Origin: Sphingomonas corticis
GTDB lineage: Bacteria; Pseudomonadota; Alphaproteobacteria; Sphingomonadales; Sphingomonadaceae
NCBI RefSeq assembly: GCF_012035195.1
Contig: NZ_JAAVJH010000006.1
Span: 1 to 64,000, forward strand
Direction of reading: 5' to 3'
Length of the DNA: 64,000 bases
Both the position numbers and the translations under genes were made by a program. The stretch's first letter is position 1, and each line of letters opens with the position of its first letter. This document shows, piece by piece, positions 46,883 through 56,133 of this stretch. The notes below the pieces were generated by a model, which worked only from the letters and a program-made list of their open reading frames with translations, had not been told where the DNA came from and did no database searches.

Positions 46883-46935
46883 CCATCACACGTTAATCGA
46901 AACGGCATTTCGCCTCCACCCGTTTGAGGAGGGAA

Positions 46936-46950
46936 GAATGATAAGCATTC
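46936..46950. promoter_or_regulatory. 15-bp palindrome between asnC-like gene and phhA
   Basis: GAATGATAAGCATTC is a 15-bp palindrome (GAATG, 5 bp, CATTC). Lrp-family boxes are typically 15-bp imperfect palindromes, so this is a likely binding site of the divergent AsnC-type regulator, controlling the phenylalanine pathway. Confidence 0.45.
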
Positions 46951-46997
46951 GTCGTCCCGTCCTGCCATCATCCGCGCCATGGCCGACGCTTCGCTGA
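46938..46997 (+). CDS. Possible 19-codon upstream ORF overlapping phhA start
   Basis: ATG at 46938 is preceded 5 nt upstream by a very good ribosome site (GGAGGG), whereas the phhA ATG at 46979 has none within 15 nt. The small frame reads M-I-S-I-R-R-P-V-L-P-S-S-A-P-W-P-T-L-R and ends inside phhA (TGA 46995-46997), in a different frame. It may be a leader that feeds ribosomes to phhA or a control peptide. It could also be chance. Confidence 0.3.
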   Translation: MISIRRPVLPSSAPWPTLR

Positions 46998-47863
46998 CCC
47001 GTCCCGCAGGGGCCGCCGCCGACTGGACCATCCCGCAGGGGTGGGACCGCTACTCGGCCGAGGATCACGCCACCTGGGACACGCTGTTCGAGCGGCAGGC
47101 GAAGCTGCTGCCCGGCCGCGTCGCGCCCGAGTTCATCGCCGGCCTGGACGTGCTTCGTTTGTCGAAGCCGGGGATACCCGATTTCGACGAGCTGTCCGAC
47201 CGGCTGATGAAGGCGACCGGGTGGCAGGTGGTGGCCGTGCCCGGGCTGGTGCCCGACGACGTGTTCTTCGATCACCTCGCCAACCGCCGTTTCGTCTCCG
47301 GCAACTTCATCCGGCGGCCCGAGCAGCTCGACTATCTGCAGGAACCGGACGTCTTCCACGACGTGTTCGGCCACGTCCCGCTGCTCGCCCATCCCGTCTT
47401 CGCCGATTACATGCAGGCGTACGGCCAGGGCGGGCAGCGTGCGGCGGGACTGGGCGCGATCCAGCGGCTGTCGCGGCTCTACTGGTACACGGTCGAGTTC
47501 GGGCTGATCCGCGATGGGGACGGCATGAAGCTGTACGGCGCGGGCATCGTCTCCTCCTCCGCCGAATCGATCTTCGCGCTGGAGGATCCGTCGCCCAACC
47601 GCATCGGCTTCGATCTCGCCCGCGTGATGCGCACCGAGTACCGGATCGACGATTTCCAGCAGAATTATTTCGTCATCGACAGCTTCGACGACCTGCTGGA
47701 CCGCACGCTCAACACCGATTTCGGCCCGCTCTACGCCGAACTCGCCGGGCAGCCGGACATCCCCGTCGGCGCGCTGCTGCCCGACGACCACGTCTTCACC
47801 CGCGGCACGCAGGCCCACGCCCGCGCGAACCACGCCGCCTCCTCGCAAAGGCTGACATCATGA
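46979..47863 (+). CDS. phhA: Phenylalanine 4-monooxygenase
   Basis: A 294-aa monomeric bacterial phenylalanine hydroxylase using tetrahydropterin and Fe(II). The iron ligands are H127 and H132 in F-H-D-V-F-G-H-V-P-L and E173 in Y-W-Y-T-V-E-F-G. No N-terminal ACT regulatory domain, as usual in bacteria. Product tyrosine feeds, after transamination, into the next gene. Its stop overlaps the hppD start (ATGA). No ribosome site lies close to its ATG; see the overlapping upstream ORF. Confidence 0.96.
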   Translation: MADASLTRPAGAAADWTIPQGWDRYSAEDHATWDTLFERQAKLLPGRVAPEFIAGLDVLRLSKPGIPDFDELSDRLMKATGWQVVAVPGLVPDDVFFDHLANRRFVSGNFIRRPEQLDYLQEPDVFHDVFGHVPLLAHPVFADYMQAYGQGGQRAAGLGAIQRLSRLYWYTVEFGLIRDGDGMKLYGAGIVSSSAESIFALEDPSPNRIGFDLARVMRTEYRIDDFQQNYFVIDSFDDLLDRTLNTDFGPLYAELAGQPDIPVGALLPDDHVFTRGTQAHARANHAASSQRLTS

Positions 47864-48912
47864 CGGACAACCCGCTGGGTCTCGACGGCTTCGAGTTCTG
47901 CGAATTCACCTCGCCCGATGCGGACGCGCTGGCCGCGCAGTTCGAGGCGATGGGCTTCGTCGCCTCGCACCGCCACCCGACGAAGGACGTGACCCGCTAT
48001 CGCCAGGGGCGCATCAACCTGCTGCTCAATCGCGAGGCCGAGGGGCAGGCCGCCGATTTCCGCGCCGAGCACGGCCCGTCCGCCAGCGGCATGGCGTTCC
48101 GCGTCGCCGATCCGGCGGCCGCCTACCGCCACGGGCTGGCCGAGGGCGCGAGCGCGGTGGACGCGGGCCGGGGCACGCTGGGGGAGGGCAGCTGCGCGAT
48201 CGAGGGGATCGGCGGCAGCTACCTCTATCTCGTGAAGGCGGGCGCGGACCTCTACGCCGACTGGAACGAGATCGAGGGCTGGCAGGAGGCGGCGGCGCGG
48301 AACAACGTCGGGCTCGACCTGCTCGACCACCTGACGCACAACGTGCGCCGCGGCGAGATGCGGACCTGGTCCAGCTTCTACGGCCGCCTGTTCGGGTTCG
48401 AGGAACAGAAGTATTTCGACATCAAGGGCAAGGCGACCGGCCTGTTCAGCCAGGCGATGATTGCACCCGACGGCGCCATCCGCATCCCGCTGAACGAATC
48501 GCAGGACGAGAAGTCGCAGATCGAGGAATTCATCCGCGAGTATAACGGCGAGGGGATCCAGCACCTCGCGCTGACCACCGACGACATTTACGGCACGGTG
48601 GAGAAGCTGCGTGCGCGCGGCGTGCGGTTGCAGGACACGATCGAGACCTATTACGAGCTGGTCGACAAGCGCGTGCCCGGCCATGGCGAGGATTTGGCGC
48701 GGCTGAAGCGCAACCGCATCCTGATCGACGGCAACGTCGGCGAGGAGGGCATCCTGCTCCAGATTTTCACCGAGAACATGGTCGGCCCGATCTTCTTCGA
48801 GATCATCCAGCGCAAGGGCAACCAGGGCTTCGGCAACGGCAATTTTCAGGCATTGTTCGAGAGCATTGAGCTGGACCAGATCCGTCGCGGCGTCATCACG
48901 GTGGATGCGTAA
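47860..48912 (+). CDS. hppD: 4-Hydroxyphenylpyruvate dioxygenase
   Basis: A 350-aa Fe(II) dioxygenase converting 4-hydroxyphenylpyruvate to homogentisate. Two vicinal-oxygen-chelate domains; iron ligands in L-L-D-H-L-T-H-N-V, G-I-Q-H-L-A-L and G-P-I-F-F-E-I-I-Q-R. The conserved C-terminal G-F-G-x-G-N-F-x-A-L-F-E-S-I-E is complete. ATG overlaps the phhA stop. Confidence 0.97.
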   Translation: MTDNPLGLDGFEFCEFTSPDADALAAQFEAMGFVASHRHPTKDVTRYRQGRINLLLNREAEGQAADFRAEHGPSASGMAFRVADPAAAYRHGLAEGASAVDAGRGTLGEGSCAIEGIGGSYLYLVKAGADLYADWNEIEGWQEAAARNNVGLDLLDHLTHNVRRGEMRTWSSFYGRLFGFEEQKYFDIKGKATGLFSQAMIAPDGAIRIPLNESQDEKSQIEEFIREYNGEGIQHLALTTDDIYGTVEKLRARGVRLQDTIETYYELVDKRVPGHGEDLARLKRNRILIDGNVGEEGILLQIFTENMVGPIFFEIIQRKGNQGFGNGNFQALFESIELDQIRRGVITVDA

Positions 48913-49016
48913 GCATCCAGCGATGCGCGCGCGAAGGGCCAGCGTGGCGGAGCCGGCGCACAAGGCGCGGCTTTGCCGCGACTGACGCGCCGGCGGGTGC
49001 GATGAAGGAAGCTGGA

Positions 49017-49034
49017 CCCCGGCCTTCGCCGGGG
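49017..49034. repeat. REP-like hairpin before hmgA
   Basis: CCCCGGC, a 4-nt loop CTTC, then GCCGGGG form a perfect 7-bp stem, inside a CTGGACC...GGTGACGG context typical of short repeats in sphingomonad genomes. It ends 4 nt before the hmgA ribosome site, so it could influence translation or mRNA stability. Confidence 0.55.
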
Positions 49035-49038
49035 TGAC

Positions 49039-49044
49039 GGAGGA
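49039..49044 (+). promoter_or_regulatory. Ribosome binding site deciding the hmgA start
   Basis: GGAGGA lies 4 nt before the GTG at 49049. An in-frame GTG at 49034 lies upstream of this site and inside the hairpin, so it is unlikely to be used. Confidence 0.65.
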
Positions 49045-49048
49045 TAAG

Positions 49049-50350
49049 GTGACGGACGCGGCAGACTACATCCCCGGCTTCGGCAACCACGTCGCGACGG
49101 AGGCGGTCGCGGGCGCGCTGCCGATCGGGCGCAACAGCCCGCAGAAGGTGCCGTTCGGCCTCTACGCCGAGCAGCTCTCCGGCAGCGCCTTCACCGCGCC
49201 GCGGCACGAGAACCGCCGGTCCTGGCTCTACCGCCTTCGCCCCACCGCCAACCATCCCGCCTTCACCCGCTACGACGGCGCGCCGCACCTCGCCTCCGCG
49301 CCGTTCGACGCGGTGCCGCCCAGCCCCAACCGGCTGCGCTGGGACGCGTTGCCCTGGCCCGAGGGGGCGAGCGACTTCGTGGATGCGCTGGTCAGCTACG
49401 GCGGCACCGGCAGCGTGGCGGAGCAGACGGGCGTCGGCATCCACGGCTACGCCGCCACCGCCGACATGGCGCGCGCCTTCTTCAGCGCGGACGGCGAGTG
49501 GCTGATCGTGCCGCAGGAGGGGCGGCTGTCGATCGCCACCGAGCTCGGCCGCATCGACGTCGCGCCGCAGCAGATCGCGGTGATCCCGCGCGGCGTCCGC
49601 TTTCGCGTGGCGCTGCCGGACGGGCGCGCGCGCGGCTACGTCTGCGAGAATTACGGCGCGCCGTTCCGCCTGCCCGACCTGGGCCCGATCGGCGCCAACG
49701 GCCTCGCCAATCCGCGCGACTTCGAGACGCCGGTCGCCTGGTTCGAGGATGTCGACGCCGCGTGCGAGGTGGTGCAGAAGTTCCAGGGCGGGCTGTGGAC
49801 GACCACGCTCGACCACTCGCCGTTCGACGTCGTCGCCTGGCACGGCAACCTGGCGCCCTATCGCTACGATCTGACGCGTTTCAACACGATCAACACGGTC
49901 AGCTTCGACCATCCCGACCCCTCGATCTTCACCGTGCTGACCAGTCCGTCGGACACGCCGGGCACCGCCAGTTGCGATTTCGTGATCTTCCCGCCGCGCT
50001 GGATGGTGGCGGAGGGGACGTTCCGCCCGCCGTGGTTCCACCGCAACGTGATGAGCGAGTTCATGGGGCTGATCGCGGGCGCGTACGACGCCAAGGAAGG
50101 CGGCGGCTTCGTTCCCGGCGGGGCGAGCCTGCACAACCAGATGAACGGCCACGGGCCCGACAAGGCGGCCTACGACAAGGCGGTCGCGGCCGAGCTGACG
50201 CCGGTGAAGATCGACGGCACCATGGCCTTCATGTTCGAGACGCGCCACGTCGTCCGCCTGTCGCGCTGGGCGGAAGCGACGCCGACGCGCCAGCTCGACT
50301 ACGACGACGTGTGGACCGGCTTCGCCAAGGCGTCGGTGCCGCGCGGATGA
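49049..50350 (+). CDS. hmgA: Homogentisate 1,2-dioxygenase
   Basis: A 433-aa Fe(II) dioxygenase opening homogentisate to maleylacetoacetate. N-terminal [13 protein letters not shown] and [15 protein letters not shown] are diagnostic; iron ligands are in [12 protein letters not shown] and N-G-H-G-P-D. Maleylacetoacetate isomerase and fumarylacetoacetase genes are not in this run and must lie elsewhere. Its stop overlaps the following Rieske gene. Confidence 0.97.
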   Translation: MTDAADYIPGFGNHVATEAVAGALPIGRNSPQKVPFGLYAEQLSGSAFTAPRHENRRSWLYRLRPTANHPAFTRYDGAPHLASAPFDAVPPSPNRLRWDALPWPEGASDFVDALVSYGGTGSVAEQTGVGIHGYAATADMARAFFSADGEWLIVPQEGRLSIATELGRIDVAPQQIAVIPRGVRFRVALPDGRARGYVCENYGAPFRLPDLGPIGANGLANPRDFETPVAWFEDVDAACEVVQKFQGGLWTTTLDHSPFDVVAWHGNLAPYRYDLTRFNTINTVSFDHPDPSIFTVLTSPSDTPGTASCDFVIFPPRWMVAEGTFRPPWFHRNVMSEFMGLIAGAYDAKEGGGFVPGGASLHNQMNGHGPDKAAYDKAVAAELTPVKIDGTMAFMFETRHVVRLSRWAEATPTRQLDYDDVWTGFAKASVPRG

Positions 50351-50709
50351 GCGAGACCGCGCGGCTGGCCGCGACGCCGCCCGGCGTGCGCCTCGGCCCG
50401 CTTTCGCTGATCGCCGACGGCGCGGCGCGCAACTTCGTCCTGCAGTTGCGCGCCGGGCGCTTCCACGGCTTCGTCGTGCGCCGCGGCGATGCCGTCCACG
50501 GCTATGTCGACCGTTGCCCCCACGCCGGGCTGCCGCTCGCACAGAGGCTCGACGACTATCTGACCGCGGACGGCCGGCTGATCGCGTGCAGCTGGCACGG
50601 CGCACTGTTCGATCCCGCGGACGGCCGCTGCGTGGGCGGACCGTGCGCGGGGCAGGCGCTGACGCCCTGGCCGGTCGACGTGATCGACGGGGAGATCCGC
50701 ACCGTCTGA
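50347..50709 (+). CDS. Small Rieske [2Fe-2S] protein coupled to hmgA
   Basis: A 120-aa cytoplasmic Rieske-type protein; its ATG overlaps the hmgA stop (ATGA). Cluster ligands: C57 and H59 in C-P-H-A-G, C81 and H84 in C-S-W-H-G. Small Rieske proteins act as ferredoxins for dioxygenases or carry redox sensing. None of the three preceding enzymes is known to need one (phhA uses pterin; hppD and hmgA are mononuclear Fe). It may maintain iron reduction or serve another enzyme; no reductase gene is adjacent. Confidence 0.88.
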   Translation: MSETARLAATPPGVRLGPLSLIADGAARNFVLQLRAGRFHGFVVRRGDAVHGYVDRCPHAGLPLAQRLDDYLTADGRLIACSWHGALFDPADGRCVGGPCAGQALTPWPVDVIDGEIRTV

Positions 50710-50769
50710 CGTGACAGCGCCGGCGAACCGCGCCATCGTGCCGCCCTGGACGGCAGAAGGGGCGGATCG

Positions 50770-52060
50770 ATGACGGCATTCCTCGCGGCGATGGCGCTGG
50801 TGGCACAGGCCGCGCCGGCACAGGTAGAGCGCGACCGCGTGGCCGCCGCGGCCACCGCGATCCAGCCCAAGGTGGTGGCGTGGCGGCGCGACATCCACGA
50901 GCATCCCGAACTCTCCAATCAGGAGGCGCGCACCGCCGCGCTGGTCGCCGCGCATCTCCGCCGCCTGGGGTACGAGGTGCGCACCGGCGTCGCCCGACAC
51001 GGCGTGGTCGGCGTGCTGAAGGGCGCTCGCCCCCGGCAAGGTGGTGGCGCTGCGCGCGGACATGGACGCGCTGCCCGTCGCCGAGCAGACCGGGCTGCCC
51101 TTCGCGTCGAAGGCGACCGCCACCTTCGCCGGGCGCAACGTGCCCGTCATGCACGCCTGCGGCCACGACGCGCACGTCGCGATGCTGATGGGCGCGGCGG
51201 AAATCCTGGCGGGCATGAAGGACCGGATCGCGGGCACGGTCGTGCTGGTGTTCCAGCCCGCGGAGGAAGGCCCGCCGGTGGGCGAGAAGGGCGGCGCGCC
51301 GCTGATGGTGGCCGAGCGCGCGCTGGCCGCGCCGAAGCCCGACGCGATCTTCGGCCTCCACGTCTTTCCTGGCGAGGTCGGCTCGCTGGTGTGGCGCTCC
51401 GGCCCGTTCATGGCGGGATCGGACACGTGGGAGATGACGGTCACGGGGCGGCAGACGCACGGCGCCATGCCGTGGAACGGCGTGGACGCGGCGTCGGTGT
51501 CGGCCAGCATCGTGCAGGCGTTCAACCAGATCGCGGCGCGCCAGCTGAACGTCGCGCACGCGCCCACGGTGCTGACCGTGGGCGAGATCCGGCTGGGAAC
51601 GCGCCACAACATCATCCCCGGCACCTTCGAGATGACGGGCACGCTGCGCACCTTCGATCCGGCGATGCGCACCGACGTGATGGCGCGGATCGACGGCGCG
51701 CTGAAGGCGATCGGCGCGCAATATGGCGCGGGCATCGCGCTGCGCTGGGTCGGCCGCAACGCGGTCACCGCCAACGATCCCGCACTGGCCCGCGCGATGG
51801 AGCCGACGCTGGCGCGCGCCGCCGGGGCCGGGGTGCGCGGCGATGCCGACTACGTGATGGGCGCGGAGGATTTCTCCGCCTTCGCCGCGGTGGCGCCCAC
51901 CATGTTCTATCACCTGGGCATCGGCGCGGATGCGGCGCCCAACCACTCCCCGCAATTCACCGTGGACGAGGCCGCGCTCCCCGTCGGCGTGCGCGCCCAC
52001 GTGCTGACCGCGCTCGATTTCCTGAACGGCGCGGGCGCCGCGCCGGCGCAGGCGAAGTGA
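50770..52060 (+). pseudogene. M20-family amidohydrolase/peptidase, frameshifted
   Basis: Codons from 50770 encode a signal peptide (F-L-A-A-M-A-L-V-A-Q-A-A) and the start of an M20D amidohydrolase (W-R-R-D-I-H-E-H-P-E-L-S). After G-V-L-K-G-A-R-P the frame is lost. The rest ([42 protein letters not shown]) continues in another frame from about 51041 to 52060. Removing one C from the five-C run at 51030-51034 restores a single 430-aa product with all metal ligands. It is either a sequencing error or a recent or phase-variable mutation. Intact members hydrolyse N-acyl amino acids or peptides. Confidence 0.8.
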
Positions 52061-52208
52061 GCGAGGATGGGATGGCCGACGTCCGCCAGGACGAGCCGCG
52101 TCGAACCGCATCGGGCTTGGTGCTGATCGATCGGGAAGCCAGCCGGACGCTGTCGAACGGATGCACCTCACCCGTCGTCGTAATTGGCTGATTCCTGCGG
52201 CGGAGGGG

Positions 52209-52284
<76 letters not shown>

Positions 52285-52341
52285 ATGACCGTGGAGGGTC
52301 GGTCGCGAGGACCGGTCCCGATCGGGAAGCGCGCCGTTAGC

Positions 52342-52373
52342 AAGGGGCGGCGCGCCGTGTAAACCCCTTTTTT
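52342..52373 (+). terminator. Candidate intrinsic terminator (plus strand)
   Basis: AAGGGG (52342-52347) can pair with CCCCTT (52364-52369), with an inner CGGCGCGCCG palindrome, followed by a T-run (52368-52373). It would stop plus-strand transcription before the rodA antisense direction. On the minus strand no T-run follows, so it is less likely to end the rodA transcript. Confidence 0.45.
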
Positions 52374-52376
52374 GCG

Positions 52377-53483
52377 CTACCAGCGCGCGGACCGGCGATT
52401 GTCGCGGTCGATCGCCATCAGCAGGCCGAGTGAGATCAGCACCGTCATCTGCGCGGATCCGCCGAAGCTGACGAGGGGCAGGGGGATCCCGACCACGGGG
52501 GCGAGGCCCATCACCATCATCAGGTTGATCGCGACATAGTAGAAGATCGTCGCCGACAGCCCCGCCGCGGTCAGCTTGGCGAAGCGCGTCTCCGCCTTCA
52601 CCCCCACGTTCACGCCCCAGCGGATGACGAGCAGGAAGGCGGCGATGACGAACACGCCGCCGGCGAGACCCCATTCCTCCGCCATGGTCGCGAAGACGAA
52701 GTCGGTGTGTCCCTCGGGCAGATAGTCGAGGTGGCTCTGCGTCCCGTTCAGGAAGCCCTTGCCGAAGAGACCGCCCGATCCGATCGCGATCTTCGACTGG
52801 CTGATGTGGTAGCCGGTGCCCAGCGGGTCGCTCTCCGGATCCATGAAGATCAGCACGCGGTTGCGCTGATAGTCGTGGAGCAGGAACATGAACGCTAGCG
52901 GCGCCGCCACCGCCACCCCCGCCGCGCCGCCGATGAACAGGCGCAGCGGAACGCCGGCGAGGAACATGACGGTGCCGCCGCCGGCGCAGATCATCAGCGC
53001 GGTGCCCAGGTCCGGCTGCAGCATCACCAGCACCGCCGGCAGGCCGATCAGCACCGCCGCCGGCCAGATCGCCTGGAACCGCCGCGTCTCCGCCGCGGGC
53101 AGCAGTTCGTAGAAGCGCGCGCAGGCGAGCACGATCGCCAGCTTCATCAGCTCCGACGGCTGCAACCGGATGAAGCCCAGGTCCAGCCAGCGCTGGCTGC
53201 CGCCGCGCACCGCGCCCAGCATCTCGACCAGCAGCAGCGCGATCAGCAGCGCGCCGTAAGCGGGAAAGGCGGCGCGCCGCACCCAGTCCAGCGGGATGCG
53301 CGACAGCACGACCGCGCCCGTCAGGAAGACGACGAACCGCACCCCCTGCGGCAGCGCCCAGGGGCGCAGGCTGCCGTTCGCGGCGGAGAAGAGGACGACC
53401 AGGCCGAAGCCGCCGATCGCGGCGACCATCAGCAGCACCCGCCACGGCAGGCCGGCGAGCGGGGCGGGAAGGGCGGGGCGCAT
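52377..53483 (-). CDS. rodA: Rod-shape SEDS glycosyltransferase RodA
   Basis: A 368-aa SEDS-family membrane peptidoglycan polymerase with about ten transmembrane segments. Conserved blocks: L-Q-P-S-E-L-M-K-L, L-Q-P-D-L-G-T-A-L-M, Y-H-I-S-Q-S-K-I-A-I-G-S-G-G-L-F-G-K-G, E-G-H-T-D-F-V-F-A and G-I-P-L-P-L-V-S-F-G-G-S. It pairs with PBP2 (mrdA), whose stop shares a base with the rodA ATG. Last gene of the mreC-mreD-mrdA-rodA run. Confidence 0.97.
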   Translation of the reverse strand: MRPALPAPLAGLPWRVLLMVAAIGGFGLVVLFSAANGSLRPWALPQGVRFVVFLTGAVVLSRIPLDWVRRAAFPAYGALLIALLLVEMLGAVRGGSQRWLDLGFIRLQPSELMKLAIVLACARFYELLPAAETRRFQAIWPAAVLIGLPAVLVMLQPDLGTALMICAGGGTVMFLAGVPLRLFIGGAAGVAVAAPLAFMFLLHDYQRNRVLIFMDPESDPLGTGYHISQSKIAIGSGGLFGKGFLNGTQSHLDYLPEGHTDFVFATMAEEWGLAGGVFVIAAFLLVIRWGVNVGVKAETRFAKLTAAGLSATIFYYVAINLMMVMGLAPVVGIPLPLVSFGGSAQMTVLISLGLLMAIDRDNRRSARW

Positions 53484-55627
53484 CAGCGGCGCGCGCCCGC
53501 GGCGGGTGCGTCGTCGGCGAGCGGGGTGGCGCGCCGCTCCGCCTCCGTCTCCGGCTCGGGCGATCCGACGCGCGCCGGCCCCTCGCCGTTGCGCACGTCG
53601 CGCGCCACCGCCTCCGCGCTGGCGTTGGAGGCGTCGGTGGCGGCGCCCACCGCGTTGGAGACGCTGGCCGCCGGCACGTCGTCGGCGGTCGCCGCGGCCT
53701 CCGCGACGGGGACCTGCGCCGCGCGATAGGCCGCCTCCTGCGCCGCCATGCGGGTGCGGATGTCGCCGCCCCAGGTCGGCTCCACCTCGGCCAGGCTCTT
53801 CAGCGCGCGCTCGCGGTCGAACAGGTACGTCATGATGTCGCGCCCGATCAGCGGGGTGTCGAGATTGCGCACGGTATGGCCGTTGTGCTCCAGCACGATG
53901 GCGGCGGCGTAGCGCGGATTGTCGTAAGGGGCGAAGCAGACGAACAGCGCGTGGTCGCGCAGCTTGAAGGGCAGCTGCGCATTGCTCAGCACGCCGCCGC
54001 GCCGCTCCGCCATGGTGATGCGCCGCACCTGCGCGGTGCCGGTCTTCGCGGCGAGGCCGACGCCCGGCACCTGCATCCGCGCCGCGCCGCCGGTGCCCCC
54101 GCCGTTGACCACGCCGTACATCGCCTCCCGGATGATGCGGAAATGGTCCGCGTCGATGCCGAGCGCGCGCGCGCCGGGCTTGAACGGATCACGCAGCAGC
54201 GTGGGGATTGTGTCGAGGCCGGAGGCGAGCCGCGTCGCCATCACGGCGAGCTGGAGCGGGTTGGCGAGGACGTAGCCCTGGCCGATCGAGGCGTTGAGCG
54301 AATCGGCGACCTTCCAGTCGCTCCTGTACTTGCGCTGCTTCCACGCGCTGTCGGGCACCGTGCCGTAGCGCTGCGTGCTGAACGGCAGGTCGAACTTCTG
54401 GCCCAGCCCCAGCATTCGCGCGACCGGCGCGATCCGGTCGTAGCCGACGCGGCGCACCATTTCGTAGAAATAGATGTCGCAGCTCTGCTCGATCGCTTGG
54501 CGAAGGTTGAGCGGCCCGTGCCCGCGGCGCTTGTGGCAGTGGAACACGCCGGTGCCGACGCGCAGCGCGCCCGAGCAGAACACGCGCTCCTCCGCCTTCA
54601 CCCCGGCGGCGAGCAGGGCGAGGCCGTTCATCGGCTTCACGGTGGAACCCGGCGGGTAGAGCCCCTGCGTCACCTTGTTCATCAAGGGCACGTGGTCGTC
54701 GTCCGACAGCATCTTCCATTCCAGATGGCTGATCCCGTCGGAAAAGCTGTTCGGGTCGTAGGCCGGCATGGAGACCATGCACAGCATCTCGCCCGACTTT
54801 ACGTCGAAGACGACGGCCGAGCCGGAGTTGGTGCCCAGCCGCCGCGCGGCATATTCCTGCAACCCCGCGTCGATCGTCAGGTGGACGGTGCGCCCCGGCG
54901 TGTCGACCCGGGTGGCGAGTTCCTTCACCAGCTTGCCGCGCGCCGTTACCTCGATCCGCTTGGCGCCGGGCTTGCCGCGCAGGATCGGCTCCAGCGTCTT
55001 CTCCAGTCCGTCCTTGCCCAGCTTGAAGCCGGGGGTGACGAGCAGGGGATCGCGCGTCTCCTTGTACTGCTCGGCATTGGCGGCGCCGACGTAGCCGGTC
55101 AGGTGCGCCACCGCCGCACCCGCGGGATAGTGGCGCGCGAAGCCGCGGGTGGGGGCGACGCCGGGCAGCTCGGGCTGGCGCACCTGCACGGCGGCGAACC
55201 GCTCCCAGTCGATGTTGTCGACGATCTCCACGGGCTGGAACCCGGCGGCCTTCTTCATGTCCGCCTCGATCCGCTGCATGTCCTCGGGCGTCAGGCGCAG
55301 GAGCTGGCGCAGGATCTCCAGCACGCGGTCGGGCTCGCGCAGGCGGTCGGGGATCACGTCGACGCGGAAGTCGGTGCGGTTGCTGGCGATCGGCTGGCCG
55401 TAGCGGTCGACGATCCAGCCGCGCCGCGGCGGGATCAGCGTGGCGTTGACGCGGTTCGATTCGGAGAGGAGGTTGTAGCGCTCGTTCTCCGCGATCGCGA
55501 GCCAGCCCATGCGGCCGATCAGCAGCCCGCCGACGCCCAGCTGCGCCGCGCCGAGCAGCCAGGCGCGGCGCGAGAAGCTCAGCGCCTGCGCCGCCTCGGT
55601 CAGGACGCGGGGCGCGCGGCGCATCAT
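53483..55627 (-). CDS. mrdA: Penicillin-binding protein 2 (transpeptidase)
   Basis: A 714-aa class B PBP for cell elongation. N-terminal transmembrane helix (about 23-45), dimerisation/pedestal domain with R-G-W-I-V-D-R-Y-G-Q-P-I-A, then the transpeptidase: S-T-V-K (Ser328), S-C-D (382-384) and K-T-G in A-A-K-T-G-T-A. The last roughly 100 residues are an Ala/Glu/Pro-rich low-complexity tail not found in enteric PBP2. It starts at the first of two adjacent ATGs, overlapping the mreD stop (ATGA). Confidence 0.95.
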   Translation of the reverse strand: MMRRAPRVLTEAAQALSFSRRAWLLGAAQLGVGGLLIGRMGWLAIAENERYNLLSESNRVNATLIPPRRGWIVDRYGQPIASNRTDFRVDVIPDRLREPDRVLEILRQLLRLTPEDMQRIEADMKKAAGFQPVEIVDNIDWERFAAVQVRQPELPGVAPTRGFARHYPAGAAVAHLTGYVGAANAEQYKETRDPLLVTPGFKLGKDGLEKTLEPILRGKPGAKRIEVTARGKLVKELATRVDTPGRTVHLTIDAGLQEYAARRLGTNSGSAVVFDVKSGEMLCMVSMPAYDPNSFSDGISHLEWKMLSDDDHVPLMNKVTQGLYPPGSTVKPMNGLALLAAGVKAEERVFCSGALRVGTGVFHCHKRRGHGPLNLRQAIEQSCDIYFYEMVRRVGYDRIAPVARMLGLGQKFDLPFSTQRYGTVPDSAWKQRKYRSDWKVADSLNASIGQGYVLANPLQLAVMATRLASGLDTIPTLLRDPFKPGARALGIDADHFRIIREAMYGVVNGGGTGGAARMQVPGVGLAAKTGTAQVRRITMAERRGGVLSNAQLPFKLRDHALFVCFAPYDNPRYAAAIVLEHNGHTVRNLDTPLIGRDIMTYLFDRERALKSLAEVEPTWGGDIRTRMAAQEAAYRAAQVPVAEAAATADDVPAASVSNAVGAATDASNASAEAVARDVRNGEGPARVGSPEPETEAERRATPLADDAPAAGARR

Positions 55628-56133
55628 CCCGCGCGCTTCAGGTCGACGAACGCGACCGATCGCGCGACCAGCGGAAAGGCGAGGACCGACAGCACGATCT
55701 GCACGCAAAGCGCCAGCAGGACGGGCGCGGTCCACGGCGTCGCGATGACGCGCCCGGCAAGCAGGACGAGCGCGATCGCGAAGGAGGCGATCAGCCAGAT
55801 CGTCCAGAAGTCGCGCACCCCCGACCGCGCCTCCAGCGCGTCGGCGAGGAAATAGGCGAGGGGCCACAGCAGCGTGGCGCTGCCCACCGGCTGGCCGGAG
55901 ACGAGATCGTCGAAGAAGCCGAGCAGCGCGGGCGCCCACAGCCGCAGCGCCAGCGGCGCGAGCAGCCGCCAGGCGAGCAGCACCAGCAGCCCGAACGGCG
56001 GCAGCAGCGGCAAGGTGGCGCCCAGCGGCAGGATGGTGACGAGCGACCCCGCCATCACCGTCGTCCACGGCAGCAGCCGCGCCCGGCCCGCGGCCATCGG
56101 CTCGGCGAAGGGCGCGCGCGGCGGCAGCGTCAC
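55624..56133 (-). CDS. mreD: Rod-shape protein MreD
   Basis: A 169-aa inner-membrane protein with about five transmembrane segments (L-P-P-F-G-L-L-V-L-L-A-W-R-L-L and F-F-D-D-L-V-S-G-Q-P-V-G are typical of alphaproteobacterial MreD). GTG start overlaps the mreC stop (GTGA). It joins MreC and PBP2/RodA in the elongasome. Confidence 0.9.
   Translation of the reverse strand: MTLPPRAPFAEPMAAGRARLLPWTTVMAGSLVTILPLGATLPLLPPFGLLVLLAWRLLAPLALRLWAPALLGFFDDLVSGQPVGSATLLWPLAYFLADALEARSGVRDFWTIWLIASFAIALVLLAGRVIATPWTAPVLLALCVQIVLSVLAFPLVARSVAFVDLKRAG

Noticed and set aside
52285-52376. A tRNA-Lys promoter (TTTACA, 17 bp, CTAACG on the minus strand)
   Set aside because: The hexamers are weak and overlap a hairpin better explained as a plus-strand terminator; reading from rodA is equally possible.
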